Shown here: positions 44,832-63,735 of the stretch, one piece after another
Layout of the letters: each line of letters begins with the position of its first letter
Position numbering within the stretch: position 1 is the first letter of the stretch
Assembly: GCF_003048405.1 (NCBI RefSeq)
Contig: NZ_PIQS01000002.1
Coordinates: 232,540-296,539 of the forward strand
From: Campylobacter concisus
GTDB taxonomy: Bacteria; Campylobacterota; Campylobacteria; Campylobacterales; Campylobacteraceae
Reading direction: 5' to 3'
DNA length: 64,000 nucleotides
The notes under the pieces: model-generated
Told to the model about the DNA's origin: nothing
The model's input: the letters and a program-made list of their open reading frames with translations, nothing else
The model's database searches: none
Position numbers and translations under genes: made by a program

Positions 44832-44849
44832 AGCGGGAAAACTCCCGCT
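44832..44849 (-). terminator. Probable terminator hairpin after dps
   Basis: A 7-bp stem AGCGGGA/TCCCGCT with a 4-nt loop begins just downstream of the dps stop on the minus strand. No strong T-run follows. It lies immediately upstream of the sigma28-type promoter of the next gene. Confidence 0.6.
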
Positions 44850-44854
44850 AGTAG

Positions 44855-45289
44855 TTATTTGCTAAGTGTTGCGTTTAGCATCCAGATGGCTTTTTCAAAT
44901 TTTGCGATTTGATCTTGTGCATACATTTGAGTTGTTGTATCGCCTTCTGCAAGCTCGTCAAGCTTTTTAAACTCGCCCAAAAGGTGTTTATAATCAGCCA
45001 AGACAATCTCTAAAACCTCAGTTGGAGTGTAAATTTCTTTTGGCTCGTGTTTGATATGAGTAACTTTTGCTAGCTCCTCAGCCTTGACGATAGGTCTACC
45101 ACCAAGCATAAGAGCCCTCTCTGCTGCATCGTCAAATATTTCACTCATATCTTCATAAGCTTTTTCTGTGTATTCATGAACACTAAAAAATTGAATACCT
45201 TTTACATTCCAGTGAAGATCGTGAAATTTAATATAAAGTGCATTTGCATCAGCCTGAATAACATTTAATTGTAAAATAACTTTTGACAT
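44855..45289 (-). CDS. dps: Dps-family DNA starvation / iron storage protein
   Basis: Dps forms a 12-subunit shell that oxidises and stores iron and protects DNA from oxidative stress. The 144-residue protein has the ferroxidase signature: HDLHWNVKG with the metal-binding His, and EDMSEIFDDAAERALMLGG with Asp/Glu ligands from the neighbouring subunit. A GGAGAC site precedes the ATG, and the upstream 70 nt contains several TATAAT-like boxes. It is probably monocistronic. Regulation by iron or peroxide is known in Campylobacter, but no clear operator could be assigned here. Confidence 0.96.
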   Translation of the reverse strand: MSKVILQLNVIQADANALYIKFHDLHWNVKGIQFFSVHEYTEKAYEDMSEIFDDAAERALMLGGRPIVKAEELAKVTHIKHEPKEIYTPTEVLEIVLADYKHLLGEFKKLDELAEGDTTTQMYAQDQIAKFEKAIWMLNATLSK

Positions 45290-45385
45290 TTTGTCTCCTT
45301 CTTTATTATAAATATGATGAAATTATATATAACTAGAGTTAATCAGCGGTTAATCAAATAATAAATTTTATTATTTGATATAAAA

Positions 45386-45419
45386 TTTGACTACAAAATA
45401 AAATTATCTTGTAGTCAAA
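45386..45419 (-). terminator. Probable terminator after the rhodanese gene
   Basis: An 11-bp stem TTTGACTACAA/TTGTAGTCAAA with a 12-nt loop lies 20 nt past the rhodanese stop on the minus strand. It is followed by ATTTTATATC. Confidence 0.6.
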
Positions 45420-45438
45420 CGTAGAATCATAAATTTTT

Positions 45439-45816
45439 CTATTTTTTATATGGTGTAGTTTTGTAGCCTTGCTCGATTAAACTACTCATGCCACCATCCA
45501 AATTTATAATCTTAAGATCTGAATTATCTATCGCTTCTGCTGCTGCTGTGCTTCTTCTGCCACTTCTGCAAACAAGAGCGATAGGCTTTTTGATATCAAC
45601 TGCCTTTGAAAGCTCATCTAAAAATGCACTCTTGTCACTTGGATCAAAAGTTATGGTCTTCGCACCAGCTATGATGCCAGTCTCTTGCCACTCAGATGGA
45701 GTTCTAATATCGACAATCTGATCATATTTTTTGATCTCATCTGGGCTTATATTAACAGTTTTGACGTCAGCTGACAACATACAACAAACAGCTCCTAAAA
45801 GTAAAATTTTTTTCAT
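45439..45816 (-). CDS. Periplasmic rhodanese-like domain protein
   Basis: This 125-residue protein has a short signal peptide (about 1-16) and a single rhodanese domain with active-site Cys in CRSGRRS. Other family marks are IVDIRTPSEWQETGII and the C-terminal LDGGMSSLIEQGY. It may transfer sulfur or act on thiols in the periplasm. The signal peptide also contains two adjacent Cys near its end, so a lipid anchor cannot be excluded, but the lipobox is not typical. It is monocistronic with its own hairpin terminator. Confidence 0.85.
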   Translation of the reverse strand: MKKILLLGAVCCMLSADVKTVNISPDEIKKYDQIVDIRTPSEWQETGIIAGAKTITFDPSDKSAFLDELSKAVDIKKPIALVCRSGRRSTAAAEAIDNSDLKIINLDGGMSSLIEQGYKTTPYKK

Positions 45817-46191
45817 CTACTCTCCTTAAACAAATTTTTGAAATGTTAGCACGGATTATTAAATATATAAAAATTTTTGTTGATAAAATTTATTAGTTTA
45901 GATAAAAATTAATAATATAACGTATTGATAAAAAAGCTAAACCTACTACGAATGCATATATAGATAAACTGACTAGATTGATAAAAATATATTCACTTGC
46001 CATTACATTTTTAAAAATTTTTCTTTGATTTTAGTGATCTTATTTTTTTAAAAGTTTATTCTTTTTATTTTTTCTTTTACTCTATTTGCTGATCAGCATA
46101 AGAATATTTTTTATAAATTGCTATATCTTAATTGTACGTTTTAGTATATACTTGTTTGAGTATTTTGTATTTTATAAAGATGATTATATAA
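45817..46191 (+). other. Long AT-rich intergenic region with no gene recognised
   Basis: About 375 nt between the rhodanese gene and tRNA-Arg. The sequence is very AT-rich, with many short homopolymers, and shows no protein or RNA structure I can support. The leftmost part must hold the rhodanese promoter and ribosome site (AAGGAGAG). An open reading frame reaching into the tRNA is considered spurious. Confidence 0.6.
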
Positions 46192-46268
46192 TGGTGTCCC
46201 CAACAGGGTTCGAACCTGTGGCCTTAGAATTAGGAATTCTACGCTCTATCCAGCTGAGCTATGAGGAC
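46192..46268 (-). tRNA. tRNA-Arg (CCT)
   Basis: The minus strand folds as a 77-nt tRNA. The acceptor GTCCTCA pairs with TGGGGAC, the anticodon stem TAGAA/TTCTA encloses the loop TTCCTAA with anticodon CCT, and the T stem ACAGG/CCTGT holds TTCGAAC. The CCA is encoded. It reads AGG, a rare codon in many genomes. It lies downstream of fusA but beyond a hairpin, so co-transcription is uncertain. Confidence 0.97.
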
Positions 46269-46314
46269 AGTTCATATATTTTATAGATAGGTTTTATCAG
46301 AATAAATAATTTTT

Positions 46315-46338
46315 GAAGGACAGATTACTCTGCCCTTC
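46315..46338 (-). terminator. Possible terminator hairpin after fusA
   Basis: A ten-position stem with a single A-C mismatch, GAAGGACAGA against TCTGCCCTTC with a 4-nt loop, lies 10 nt past the fusA stop. On the minus strand no T-run follows, so it may be a processing or stability element instead. Confidence 0.45.
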
Positions 46339-46347
46339 TTTGGTTAA

Positions 46348-48426
46348 TTAGCCATTTCTTTTTTTAATGATCTCATCACTTACGTTTTTAGGAACTTCTT
46401 CGTAGTGATCAAATTCCATTGAATAAGTTGCACGGCCTTGAGTCATTGAGCGAAGATCTGTTGAATAGCCAAACATTTGAGCTAATGGACAATAAGCTGC
46501 AATGATCTTTACGCCATTTCTATCATCCATTGAATTTACTTGGCCACGGCGTTTATTAAGGTCGCCTATAACATCACCCATATACTCTTCTGGAGTTTCT
46601 ACTTCAACCTTCATCATAGGCTCAAGAATAACAGCACCTGCTTTTCTAGCACCTTCCTTAAAGCCCATTGAAGCAGCAAGCTTAAATGCCATTTCAGACG
46701 AGTCAACTTCGTGGTAACTACCATCAAAAAGTGTAACTTTAACATCTTCAACTGGATATCCAGCAAGAACACCGCTTTGAAGCGCTTCTTTACAACCTTT
46801 TTCAACAGCTGGGATATATTCTTTTGGAACAACACCACCTTTGATGTCGTTAACAAATTCAAATCCGCTAGCAGCTGGAAGTGGCTCGATGCGTAAGAAT
46901 ACGTGACCGTATTGACCACGACCACCTGATTGTTTAGCATACTTATACTCTTGCTCAACTGCCTTACGGATAGTTTCGCGGTAAGCAACTTGTGGCTGAC
47001 CAACTTCAGCATCAACTTTAAATTCACGAAGCATACGATCAACAATGATCTCTAGGTGAAGCTCACCCATACCACTAATGATAGTTTGTCCACTCTCTTC
47101 ATCAGTGCTAACTCTAAAGCTTGGATCTTCTTGAGCTAGTTTTTGAAGTGCTATTGCCATTTTTTCCTGGTCTGCTTTTGTTTTTGGCTCAACTGCAACG
47201 CTAATAACTGGCTCTGGGAAGTCCATTCTCTCGAGGATAACTTTATCTTTTTCGCTTGCAAGAGTATCACCAGTTAGAGTGTTTTTTAGACCAACAACAG
47301 CACCGATTTCACCAGCGAAAAGTTCTGTAATCTCTTCACGTTTATTTGAGTGCATTTTTAGTAAGCGGCCGATTCTCTCTTTGCAGTCTTGAACTGTGTT
47401 GTAAGCATAGCTACCACTTTCAAGGCTACCTCTATAAACACGGATAAATGTTAGCTGTCCAACAAATGGGTCAGTCATAATTTTAAACGCAAGAGCGGCA
47501 AATTCGCCATCATCTGTACTTTCAACAGTCACTTCAGTACCATCTTCATAAACACCATTTATCGCTGCAATCTCATCTGGAGCTGGTAAATAATCAACAA
47601 CAGCATCAAGTAGAGGCTGGATGCCTTTGTTCTTAAACGCAGTTCCGCAAAGCATAGGCGTGATAGTCATTCTTAAGCAGCCTGCTTTTATACCTTTTTT
47701 GATCTCTTCTTCAGTTAGCTCTTCACCTGCAAAGAATTTCTCCATCAAACTATCATCTGTCTCAGAAACAGCTTCTATTAGTTTTGCGCGGTATTCTTCG
47801 GCCTTATCTTTAACTTCAGCTGGAATTTCTTCTTCAACATAATCAGTTGGCTTTTTCTCGTCATTCCAAACGTATGCTTTCATTCTCACAAGATCAACCA
47901 CACCTTTAAAGTTATCCTCTGCACCGATTGGAATTTGAATAGGCACTGGATTTGCTTTTAATCTTTCTCTGATCTGCTCTTCAACTCTAAAGAAATTTGC
48001 ACCAATTCTGTCCATTTTATTTACAAAAACGATTCTTGGTACGTGATATTTATTTGCTTGTCTCCAAACAGTTTCTGATTGTGGTTGAACACCACCAACA
48101 GAACAAAATACTGAAACAGCACCGTCAAGAACACGCATAGAACGCTCAACTTCGATAGTAAAGTCAACGTGTCCCGGAGTGTCGATTAGGTTTATTTGAT
48201 AACCTTTCCAAAAAGCTGTAGTTGCAGCTGAAGTAATAGTAATACCACGCTCTTTTTCTTGTTCCATCCAGTCCATAGTGGCAGCGCCATCATGAACCTC
48301 ACCTATTTTATGGCTCATACCAGTAAAGAATAAAATTCTCTCACTAGTAGTTGTCTTTCCAGCATCAATGTGAGCCGCAATACCGATATTTCTTACCTTA
48401 TGTAAAGGCGTTTTTCTCTCTGCCAT
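46348..48426 (-). CDS. fusA: Elongation factor G
   Basis: EF-G drives ribosome translocation. The 692-residue GTPase has G1 AHIDAGKTT, switch [10 protein letters not shown] and NKMD (G4), then domains II-V with GGRGQYGHV. It lies 12 nt after rpsG in the classical rpsL-rpsG-fusA str operon, but tuf is not in this operon; it is about 14 kb away, beside rpmG and the tRNA cluster, as is usual in epsilonproteobacteria. Confidence 0.98.
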   Translation of the reverse strand: MAERKTPLHKVRNIGIAAHIDAGKTTTSERILFFTGMSHKIGEVHDGAATMDWMEQEKERGITITSAATTAFWKGYQINLIDTPGHVDFTIEVERSMRVLDGAVSVFCSVGGVQPQSETVWRQANKYHVPRIVFVNKMDRIGANFFRVEEQIRERLKANPVPIQIPIGAEDNFKGVVDLVRMKAYVWNDEKKPTDYVEEEIPAEVKDKAEEYRAKLIEAVSETDDSLMEKFFAGEELTEEEIKKGIKAGCLRMTITPMLCGTAFKNKGIQPLLDAVVDYLPAPDEIAAINGVYEDGTEVTVESTDDGEFAALAFKIMTDPFVGQLTFIRVYRGSLESGSYAYNTVQDCKERIGRLLKMHSNKREEITELFAGEIGAVVGLKNTLTGDTLASEKDKVILERMDFPEPVISVAVEPKTKADQEKMAIALQKLAQEDPSFRVSTDEESGQTIISGMGELHLEIIVDRMLREFKVDAEVGQPQVAYRETIRKAVEQEYKYAKQSGGRGQYGHVFLRIEPLPAASGFEFVNDIKGGVVPKEYIPAVEKGCKEALQSGVLAGYPVEDVKVTLFDGSYHEVDSSEMAFKLAASMGFKEGARKAGAVILEPMMKVEVETPEEYMGDVIGDLNKRRGQVNSMDDRNGVKIIAAYCPLAQMFGYSTDLRSMTQGRATYSMEFDHYEEVPKNVSDEIIKKRNG

Positions 48427-48438
48427 ATTAATTCTTTC

Positions 48439-48930
<492 letters not shown>

Positions 48931-48987
48931 TTATGAAATTTTACTCAAACGTTTGCAAATTTTAGCAACGTCTGCGAACCTAAATTT

Positions 48988-49386
48988 TTACTTTTTTGTT
49001 GCAGCTGTAGCGCCAGCTTTAGGGCGTTTTGCACCATATTTAGAACGAGAAACTGTTCTTTTTGCAACACCAGCAGTATCAAGCGCACCACGAACGATGT
49101 GATATTTAACACCTGGTAAGTCTTTAACCCTACCGCCGCGAACTAAAACGATACTGTGTTCTTGTAGGTTATGACCTTCGCCACCGATATAGCTGATGAC
49201 TTCAAAACCGCTTGTTAGCCTAACTTTGGCAACTTTCCTCAAAGCTGAGTTTGGTTTTTTAGGAGTTGTAGTATAAACCCTAGTGCAAACTCCTCTTCTT
49301 TGAGGGCACTCTTTTAACGCTGGAGATTTTGACTTAACAGTCACTTTCTTGCGTTCTTTTCTGACCAATTGATTTATGGTTGGCAC
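48988..49386 (-). CDS. rpsL: 30S ribosomal protein S12 (GTG start)
   Basis: S12 controls decoding accuracy at the A site. The start is a GTG at 49386, giving (V/M)[13 protein letters not shown], with an AAAGGA site upstream; an in-frame ATG five codons earlier leaves a non-family extension. The loops TTTPKKPNS and KDLPGVKYH carry the wild-type Lys residues at the positions where streptomycin-resistance changes are known (K43 and K88 in E. coli numbering). The 132-residue chain ends with an Ala-rich, Lys-rich tail typical of epsilonproteobacteria. Confidence 0.97.
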   Translation of the reverse strand: MPTINQLVRKERKKVTVKSKSPALKECPQRRGVCTRVYTTTPKKPNSALRKVAKVRLTSGFEVISYIGGEGHNLQEHSIVLVRGGRVKDLPGVKYHIVRGALDTAGVAKRTVSRSKYGAKRPKAGATAATKK

Positions 49387-49517
49387 AATAATTCCTTTCA
49401 ACTAAATTTATTAAAAAGACCTAATTTTATTTAAAATAAACTTAAATAACGGTTAATAAGTTAGACTTACTCATCTAATTCTTGATTTTATAAAAACTCT
49501 GCTGTCTTTATTTTGTA

Positions 49518-49907
49518 TTAGTCTTGTTTGACAGCATATTTGCCACTACCTATCAAAAGAATACAAAGCGAAATAGCAATATAAAGGTAAATAAGCTCTG
49601 ATTCAAATCCATTAACCTCGTTTAATGCAAATAAATTTGCAAATCCATAGTACGAGTATAAAATAGTAATACTAGTACCTAAAACTAGGATAGCGCCCAC
49701 CCTTGAATAAAAACCAATAATTAACATAATTGGCGCTAAGACCTCTCCAAGGTAAGAAAAATATGCCAAAAATCCAGGTAAACCAGCATTTACTAATATA
49801 CCTTTTACCCCACTAAGTCCATGTAAAATTTTACCAAAACCATGCATAAAAAGGCAGATACCAAGTCCTAAACGTATAAATAAAAGTCCAAGATCAACGT
49901 TTTTCAT
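49518..49907 (-). CDS. DoxX family membrane protein
   Basis: This 129-residue inner-membrane protein has four hydrophobic segments (about 7-26, 46-64, 70-90, 103-122). The N-terminal LLFIRLGLGICLFMHGFGKI and LGEVLAPIMLIIGFYSRVG blocks are typical of DoxX. Homologues include a quinol oxidase subunit in archaea and stress-linked membrane proteins in bacteria, so the role here is unknown. It sits alone between rpoC and rpsL on the same strand, a junction that carries a sugar-utilisation island in C. jejuni. Confidence 0.85.
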   Translation of the reverse strand: MKNVDLGLLFIRLGLGICLFMHGFGKILHGLSGVKGILVNAGLPGFLAYFSYLGEVLAPIMLIIGFYSRVGAILVLGTSITILYSYYGFANLFALNEVNGFESELIYLYIAISLCILLIGSGKYAVKQD

Positions 49908-50001
49908 AAATTCTCCATGATGTGATTTAAAGATAAGGATTTTATTAGGTGATAGTTAATAGCTTGTAAATTTTTAATTGATTTAATTTTATAAAGAGGT
50001 T

Positions 50002-50021
50002 AAGCCCCAAAATAGGGGCTT
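50002..50021 (-). terminator. Probable terminator after rpoC
   Basis: A 7-bp GC-rich stem AAGCCCC/GGGGCTT with a 6-nt loop, 6 nt after the rpoC stop on the minus strand. It is followed by AACCTCTTTAT, a poor T-run. Confidence 0.6.
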
Positions 50022-50027
50022 GAAGTA

Positions 50028-58716
<8,689 letters not shown>

Positions 58717-58741
58717 TTAACAAGGCATCTAAAATTTAAAA

Positions 58742-58765
58742 AAGAGAGAGCCTGTGCCCTCTCTT
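58742..58765 (-). terminator. Terminator or attenuator between rplL and rpoB
   Basis: A 7-bp stem AAGAGAG/CTCTCTT is followed on the minus strand by a TTTTTT run and more T-rich sequence. E. coli has a partial attenuator at the same junction, which sets more ribosomal protein than polymerase. The T-run here looks strong, so read-through or a separate rpoB promoter must be assumed. Confidence 0.75.
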
Positions 58766-58792
58766 GAAATATTAAGCTCAAATAATAAAAAA

Positions 58793-59173
58793 TTATTTAA
58801 GTTCAACCTTAGCACCAGCTTCTTCAAGCTCTTTTTTAGCTGCCTCAGCCTCATCTTTGCTAACGCCTTCTTTAAGAACAGATGGTGTTCCCTCAACTGC
58901 GTCTTTGGCTTCTTTAAGACCAAGACCAGTAAGCGCTCTAACAACTTTAATAACGTTGATTTTCTTATCACCAGAATCAACCAAGACAATGTTAAATTCT
59001 GTTTTCTCCTCTGCTGCAGCTGCTGCACCGCCTGCTGCAACAGCACCACCAGCTACCATTACAGGAGCTGCGCTAACACCAAATTTCTCTTCGAACTCTT
59101 TTACAAGTTCACTAAGTTCAAGTACAGAAAGATTAGATATAAACTCTAATACATCTTCTTTAGTAATTGCCAT
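58793..59173 (-). CDS. rplL: 50S ribosomal protein L7/L12
   Basis: This 126-residue stalk protein recruits translation factors. It has the N-terminal dimerisation helix, an Ala/Gly-rich hinge ([17 protein letters not shown]) and the C-terminal factor-binding domain with [17 protein letters not shown]. The gene follows rplJ after 30 nt. Confidence 0.98.
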   Translation of the reverse strand: MAITKEDVLEFISNLSVLELSELVKEFEEKFGVSAAPVMVAGGAVAAGGAAAAAEEKTEFNIVLVDSGDKKINVIKVVRALTGLGLKEAKDAVEGTPSVLKEGVSKDEAEAAKKELEEAGAKVELK

Positions 59174-59203
59174 TTTTAATCCTTATTATTTTTTTAATTT
59201 AAA

Positions 59204-59689
59204 TTAAGCTGATTGTTCTTTTTTCTCTTTAAGCGCATTCAAACCAATTGTAAAATTTTGAATTGGCGCATTCCAAACTTGTAAAAGCATCGCAATAAGC
59301 TCATCACGGCTAGGCATTTTAGATAGAGCTTTAACTTTATCAACGCTAGCAACTTCGCCATCAATATAAGCTGTTTTTATTTTGAAAAGATCAGCATTAG
59401 ACTCTTCAAATTTTGCGGCCACTTTAGTTACTGCTAATTGATCTTCGCTCCAAAGATAGATATTTGTATCTTTGAGTTCCATTCCGACTTTATCAGAATT
59501 TTTAAGAGCAATATTTGCAAGAGTATTTTTAATAACCTGAACTTTTACATTTTGTTCTTTAGCAGAATTTCTTAAAACTTCAAGTTTCTTTACTGAAAGG
59601 CCACGATAGTCACAAACTACAATAGCTTCAGCAGTTTTAAATTCACTCTCTAATTTTGCAACAACTTCAGTTTTTTCGTTACGTGTCAC
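59204..59689 (-). CDS. rplJ: 50S ribosomal protein L10 (GTG start)
   Basis: L10 anchors the L7/L12 stalk. The start is the GTG at 59689, giving (V/M)[13 protein letters not shown], preceded by AAAGGAG; the in-frame ATG 16 codons upstream lies in the structured leader. The block [19 protein letters not shown] is characteristic. It has 161 residues. L10 autogenously binds its leader in many bacteria. Confidence 0.96.
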   Translation of the reverse strand: MTRNEKTEVVAKLESEFKTAEAIVVCDYRGLSVKKLEVLRNSAKEQNVKVQVIKNTLANIALKNSDKVGMELKDTNIYLWSEDQLAVTKVAAKFEESNADLFKIKTAYIDGEVASVDKVKALSKMPSRDELIAMLLQVWNAPIQNFTIGLNALKEKKEQSA

Positions 59690-59794
59690 TTTTTCTCCTT
59701 TCCGACCGGTAATTTCAAGCAGAGCGGGTCGAATCAATTAAGCCCAATGGCCTCGGCTATCTCCAATCTAAGATATAAATTTTAATTTTTAGTT
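59690..59794 (-). promoter_or_regulatory. L10 leader (ribosomal protein autoregulatory region)
   Basis: The 105 nt between rplA and rplJ are unusually GC-rich and can form a stem pairing CCGA with TCGG just before the AAAGGAG site, with further inner pairings. The position and the blockable ribosome site match the known L10(L12) leader of other bacteria. No covariance search was made. Confidence 0.5.
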
Positions 59795-60496
59795 TTATTT
59801 TAAGTCCATAACTTCTTGAGTATCAAGAGCTATAGATGGGCTCATTGTCAAAGACAATGAAGCATTTTTAACATATCTACCCTTTGCGGTTGCAGGCTTA
59901 TGTTTATTGATCGCTTTAATAAATATTGAAATATTTTCATTTAATTGTTCTTTAGTAAAATTAACTTTACCAAGGCCTGCATGTATATTTCCTTGCTTAT
60001 CAACACGGAAATTTACTTGACCACTTTTTGCATTATTAACAGCTTGTGCAACATCCATTGTAACTGTACCAGTTTTTGGATTTGGCATTAATCCTTTTGG
60101 TCCCAAAATTCTACCGACCTTACCTACAAGACCCATTAAGTTTGGAGTAGCTATAAGAACATCAAAATTCATTATACCTTTTTGTATATCTTCGACCAAA
60201 TCATCTGCACCAATAATATCAGCACCAGCTGCCTTTGCCTCATCAGCTTTAGCATCTTTAGCAATAACAGCAACTCTTACAGTTTTACCTGTACCAGCCG
60301 GCAAAACAACTGAACCACGAACCATTTGATCAGCATGTCTTGGATCAACATTTAATTTTAATGCAATCTCAACTGTTTCATTAAATTTAGCAGAAGCTAG
60401 AGTTTTGACCGTATCAATAGCCTCACTAAGGTTATAAATTTTATCTTGCTCTACTTTTTTGAGCAATTCTTGAAATCTCTTGCTAGTTTTTCCCAT
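59795..60496 (-). CDS. rplA: 50S ribosomal protein L1
   Basis: This 233-residue protein of the L1 stalk assists tRNA exit. Family blocks include [38 protein letters not shown] and [14 protein letters not shown]. It also represses its own operon in E. coli by binding mRNA. It follows rplK after about 59 nt. Confidence 0.98.
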   Translation of the reverse strand: MGKTSKRFQELLKKVEQDKIYNLSEAIDTVKTLASAKFNETVEIALKLNVDPRHADQMVRGSVVLPAGTGKTVRVAVIAKDAKADEAKAAGADIIGADDLVEDIQKGIMNFDVLIATPNLMGLVGKVGRILGPKGLMPNPKTGTVTMDVAQAVNNAKSGQVNFRVDKQGNIHAGLGKVNFTKEQLNENISIFIKAINKHKPATAKGRYVKNASLSLTMSPSIALDTQEVMDLK

Positions 60497-60555
60497 AAAT
60501 TTCTCCGCATATATATTGCTTCCGTCTTTTGCTAATCAACCTGACGGTAAAGGCT

Positions 60556-60981
60556 TTAGTCTACTACTTCGACACCCATTGAGCGAGCTGAGCCAGCAAT
60601 AATTTTGGCTGCTTGCTCTTTATCATTTGTATTCAAATCAACAAGTTTTTTCTCAACTATTTCTAGAACTTGAGCTTTTGTTAATTTACCTACTTTATTT
60701 TTTAAAGGATTATCAGTTCCTTTTGTTATACCTGCAGCCTTTTTAATAAGATCTGTAGCAGGAGGCTGTTTTGTGATAAATGTAAAACTCTTATCAGCAT
60801 AAACAGTTATAACAACTGGAATATTAAACCCAACCATGTCTTTTGTTCTTTCATTAAAGGCTTTACAAAATTCCATAATATTAACACCTTTTTGTCCAAG
60901 AGCTGGACCAACTGGTGGACTAGGATTTGCTTTTGTTGCAGCAATTTGTAATTTTATTTCACCTATAACTTTTTTAGCCAT
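60556..60981 (-). CDS. rplK: 50S ribosomal protein L11
   Basis: This 141-residue protein binds 23S rRNA at the GTPase centre. It shows [21 protein letters not shown] near the start (the [11 protein letters not shown] loop) and SMGVEV at the C-terminus. It lies 10 nt after nusG. Confidence 0.98.
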   Translation of the reverse strand: MAKKVIGEIKLQIAATKANPSPPVGPALGQKGVNIMEFCKAFNERTKDMVGFNIPVVITVYADKSFTFITKQPPATDLIKKAAGITKGTDNPLKNKVGKLTKAQVLEIVEKKLVDLNTNDKEQAAKIIAGSARSMGVEVVD

Positions 60982-60991
60982 TTCTTGCTCC

Positions 60992-61522
60992 TTAAATTAT
61001 CTTCTCAACTTGTGAATACAAAATATCAACAGGGGTACTTCTACCAAAAATAGAAACATTAAGTCTAAGTTTTCCATGTATCATGTCATATTCTTCCACA
61101 ATACCTGTAAAGTTAGCAAAAGGACCTTCTGTTATACGAACACTCTCGCCATCCTCGAAGAATATCTTAGGTTTTGGTGCAGCTCTTTTTTGAACTTTTT
61201 CCAAAATAGTATTGATATCTTTTTCAGATAATGGCGTAGGTTTTTTGGCCTCACCAATAAAACGTCCAACTTTTGGTAAAGATTGAATCCTATGCCAAAG
61301 AGCCGTATCAAGATCTAAGCACGCAAAAGCATAGCCTGGATAAAGAGTTCTTTCGTTGATTTTTTGCTTACCATTTTTTATTTCTATTACGTCTTCTGTA
61401 GGAACTATAATTTCTTTTAGTTGATCTTCTATTCCATGATCTTTTACTAAATTTTCAATTCCTCTCTTTACTGCCATTTCGCTTCCAGCGTAAGTCTGTA
61501 TAGCATACCATTTATGTGACAT
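60992..61522 (-). CDS. nusG: Transcription termination/antitermination protein NusG
   Basis: This 176-residue NusG starts at 61522 ([15 protein letters not shown]); an upstream ATG in secE would add 20 residues. The NGN domain binds RNA polymerase and the KOW motif lies in [22 protein letters not shown]. It has the conserved GYAFACLDL strand and lies 16 nt past secE. Confidence 0.97.
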   Translation of the reverse strand: MSHKWYAIQTYAGSEMAVKRGIENLVKDHGIEDQLKEIIVPTEDVIEIKNGKQKINERTLYPGYAFACLDLDTALWHRIQSLPKVGRFIGEAKKPTPLSEKDINTILEKVQKRAAPKPKIFFEDGESVRITEGPFANFTGIVEEYDMIHGKLRLNVSIFGRSTPVDILYSQVEKII

Positions 61523-61538
61523 TACTTCTTTCCTTATA

Positions 61539-61718
61539 TCATACAACTTTAGATAAAACAAAGGACATAATAACATCAACAAGAGCTAAAAAAAGTGATA
61601 CAACAGCAACTACGATAAAAACTGCAAAAAAAGCATTTCTAATTTGTTCTTTTGTAGGATAAATAACCTTCATTATTTCCAATTTAGAAAGCCTAATATA
61701 ATTTATAATTTTTTCCAT
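61539..61718 (-). CDS. secE: Preprotein translocase subunit SecE
   Basis: This 59-residue single-span subunit clamps SecY. The start at 61718 (MEKIINYIRLSKLEIMKV) gives the expected amphipathic helix followed by one hydrophobic span (AFFAVFIVVAVVSLFLALV). Longer readings run into the tRNA-Trp gene directly upstream. Confidence 0.96.
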   Translation of the reverse strand: MEKIINYIRLSKLEIMKVIYPTKEQIRNAFFAVFIVVAVVSLFLALVDVIMSFVLSKVV

Positions 61719-61735
61719 AATCTTAACCTTAGTCG

Positions 61736-61811
61736 TGGCAGGGCAAGAGGGATTCGAACCCCCAACCATTGGATTTGGAATCCAGCGCTCTACCGTTGGA
61801 GCTATTGCCCT
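61736..61811 (-). tRNA. tRNA-Trp (CCA)
   Basis: A 76-nt tRNA on the minus strand between rpmG and secE. The acceptor AGGGCAA/TTGCCCT, loop TTCCAAA with anticodon CCA and an encoded CCA end are seen. The anticodon stem has one mismatch at its outer pair. The same rpmG, tRNA-Trp, secE order occurs in other Campylobacter. Confidence 0.97.
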
Positions 61812-61824
61812 AATAGCTTCTTAA

Positions 61825-61983
61825 TTAACTTTTTAATTTAACTTCTTTGTGAATAGTATGTTTTTTTAATCTCGGGCAATACTTTTTAAGCTCAACTTTG
61901 TCTGTAGTAGTTTTACTATTTTTTGTTGTTGTATAATTTATATCACCACTTTCGGAGCATTTTAAACCAATTTTAATTCTCAT
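61825..61983 (-). CDS. rpmG: 50S ribosomal protein L33
   Basis: This 52-residue protein starts at 61983 ([12 protein letters not shown]). Of the two zinc CxxC pairs of the family, the first is reduced to KCSES and the second to YCPRLKK, leaving single cysteines, so zinc binding is doubtful. It is 13 nt upstream of tRNA-Trp and 56 nt downstream of tuf. Confidence 0.94.
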   Translation of the reverse strand: MRIKIGLKCSESGDINYTTTKNSKTTTDKVELKKYCPRLKKHTIHKEVKLKS

Positions 61984-62002
61984 ATAAGTCCTTATCAAGA
62001 TA

Positions 62003-62025
62003 TCAAAGGGAATATCTCCCTTTGA
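62003..62025 (-). terminator. Hairpin between tuf and rpmG
   Basis: A 9-bp stem TCAAAGGGA/TCCCTTTGA with a 5-nt loop. There is no T-run on the minus strand, so processing or partial termination after the highly expressed tuf gene is as likely as termination. Confidence 0.5.
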
Positions 62026-62039
62026 CAAATTTTTATAAA

Positions 62040-63239
62040 TTAACCAAGTATTTTTGAAACAACACCTGAACCAACGGTTCTACCACCTTCACGGATAGCA
62101 AAACGAGTACCTTCCTCAAGTGCTACTGGAGCAATCAATTCAACAGAAATTCTTACATTATCACCTGGCATAACCATCTCTGTTCCTTCTGGAAGCGTAA
62201 TTGAACCAGTAACATCAGTTGTTCTTACGTAGAATTGTGGTCTATAGTTATTAAAGAAAGGAGTATGGCGACCACCTTCTTCTTTTGTCAAGATGTAGAC
62301 TTCGCCTTCAAATTTTGTATGAGGGGTAATTGATTTAGGCTTGCAAAGAACCATACCACGCTCAACATCCTCTTTCTTAGTACCACGAAGAAGAACGCCG
62401 ACATTATCACCAGCTTCGCCTTGATCCATCTCTTTTCTAAACATTTCAACACCAGTAACTGTTGTTGTTTGAGTTGGCTTAATACCAACAATTTCAATTG
62501 TGTCACCAACCTTTATAACACCTTTTTCAATTCTACCAGTTACAACTGTACCACGACCTGAAATCGAAAAAACATCTTCGATTGGCATAAGAAGGTCTTT
62601 ATCTGTTGCACGAACTGGAGTTGGAATATAGCTATCAACTGCATCCATTAATTCCATAATTTTTGCTGACCATTCGCCATCTTGACCAGCTTTTGCCTCT
62701 TCAAGAGCTTTAAGTGCTGAACCAGAAACAATAGGTGTATCATCGCCTGGAAAATTATACTCATTAAGTAATTCGCGGATTTCCATTTCAACCAATTCAA
62801 GAAGCTCAGCATCATCAACCATATCAGCTTTGTTCATAAAAACAACAATGTATGGAACACCAACTTGGCGTGATAACAAAATATGCTCTCTAGTTTGTGG
62901 CATTGGGCCATCAGCTGCAGAAACAACCAGAATAGCTCCATCCATTTGTGCAGCACCTGTAATCATATTTTTTACATAGTCGGCGTGACCAGGGCAGTCA
63001 ACGTGAGCATAGTGGCGTTTCTCTGTCTCGTACTCAATATGTGAAGTAGCAATTGTAATACCACGCTCTTTTTCTTCTGGAGCATTATCAATATTATCAT
63101 AATCTTTTAGCTCAGCAAGTCCTTTGCGTGAAAGAACAGCAGATATTGCAGCTGTTAATGTAGTTTTACCATGATCTACGTGACCAATAGTACCTATGTT
63201 TACGTGCGGCTTGTTACGTGAAAATTTTTCTTTAGCCAT
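62040..63239 (-). CDS. tuf: Elongation factor Tu
   Basis: EF-Tu carries aminoacyl-tRNA to the ribosome. The 399-residue protein starts at 63239 ([16 protein letters not shown]) and has [17 protein letters not shown] and NKAD GTPase motifs. Upstream lie four tRNAs transcribed the same way. Only one tuf gene is in the window. Confidence 0.98.
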   Translation of the reverse strand: MAKEKFSRNKPHVNIGTIGHVDHGKTTLTAAISAVLSRKGLAELKDYDNIDNAPEEKERGITIATSHIEYETEKRHYAHVDCPGHADYVKNMITGAAQMDGAILVVSAADGPMPQTREHILLSRQVGVPYIVVFMNKADMVDDAELLELVEMEIRELLNEYNFPGDDTPIVSGSALKALEEAKAGQDGEWSAKIMELMDAVDSYIPTPVRATDKDLLMPIEDVFSISGRGTVVTGRIEKGVIKVGDTIEIVGIKPTQTTTVTGVEMFRKEMDQGEAGDNVGVLLRGTKKEDVERGMVLCKPKSITPHTKFEGEVYILTKEEGGRHTPFFNNYRPQFYVRTTDVTGSITLPEGTEMVMPGDNVRISVELIAPVALEEGTRFAIREGGRTVGSGVVSKILG

Positions 63240-63312
63240 CTTTTCCTCCGTATGTGATATATGTCTTTTTCTTACCAAATTTGTATAATCATAATAAAAT
63301 CATATTAACCAG

Positions 63313-63387
<75 letters not shown>

Positions 63388-63513
63388 GAAAAACGCTTGG
63401 CAGAGATGATTCCAATTAAATAATACAAACAACTAAAAATTTTGAAAATAAAGTAAGGAATAACTGTGTTTAGTAAAATCTAGATACAGCTCCCAGTTTA
63501 TTTTCCCAAATTT

Positions 63514-63590
63514 TGGAGCGGGAAACGGGGCTCGAACCCGCGACCCTCAGCTTGGAAGGCTGATGCTCTAGCCAACTGAGCTACTCCCGC
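63514..63590 (-). tRNA. tRNA-Gly (TCC)
   Basis: A 77-nt tRNA on the minus strand. The stem TCAGC/GCTGA holds the loop CTTCCAA with anticodon TCC. The acceptor GCGGGA pairs with TCCCGC and the CCA is encoded. Confidence 0.97.
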
Positions 63591-63597
63591 ATAACAA

Positions 63598-63682
<85 letters not shown>

Positions 63683-63735
63683 TTAAACATTAATAGACTA
63701 TTTTGGTATTTTCTGGTCAAACACTGTTACAAAAA

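Noticed and set aside
45290..45370. Fur or PerR operator in front of dps
   Set aside because: AT-rich repeats resemble such boxes but none matches well enough to separate them from background.
46086..46286. Open reading frame of 66 codons spanning the tRNA-Arg gene
   Set aside because: Its second half is the antisense of tRNA-Arg, giving the familiar TGFEPVALELG artefact; no ribosome site or homology is visible.
48988..49386. Streptomycin resistance changes in rpsL
   Set aside because: Both key Lys residues (TPKKPNS and PGVKY) are intact.
60497..60555. L1-binding regulatory hairpin between rplK and rplA
   Set aside because: A CCGTC/GACGG stem can be drawn (60522-60547), but it does not show a recognisable L1 site and may be chance; it was not listed as a feature.
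61539..61769. Extended secE reading through the tRNA-Trp gene
   Set aside because: The extra residues (GGSNPSCPATT) are tRNA-derived; the ATG at 61718 gives a normal SecE.
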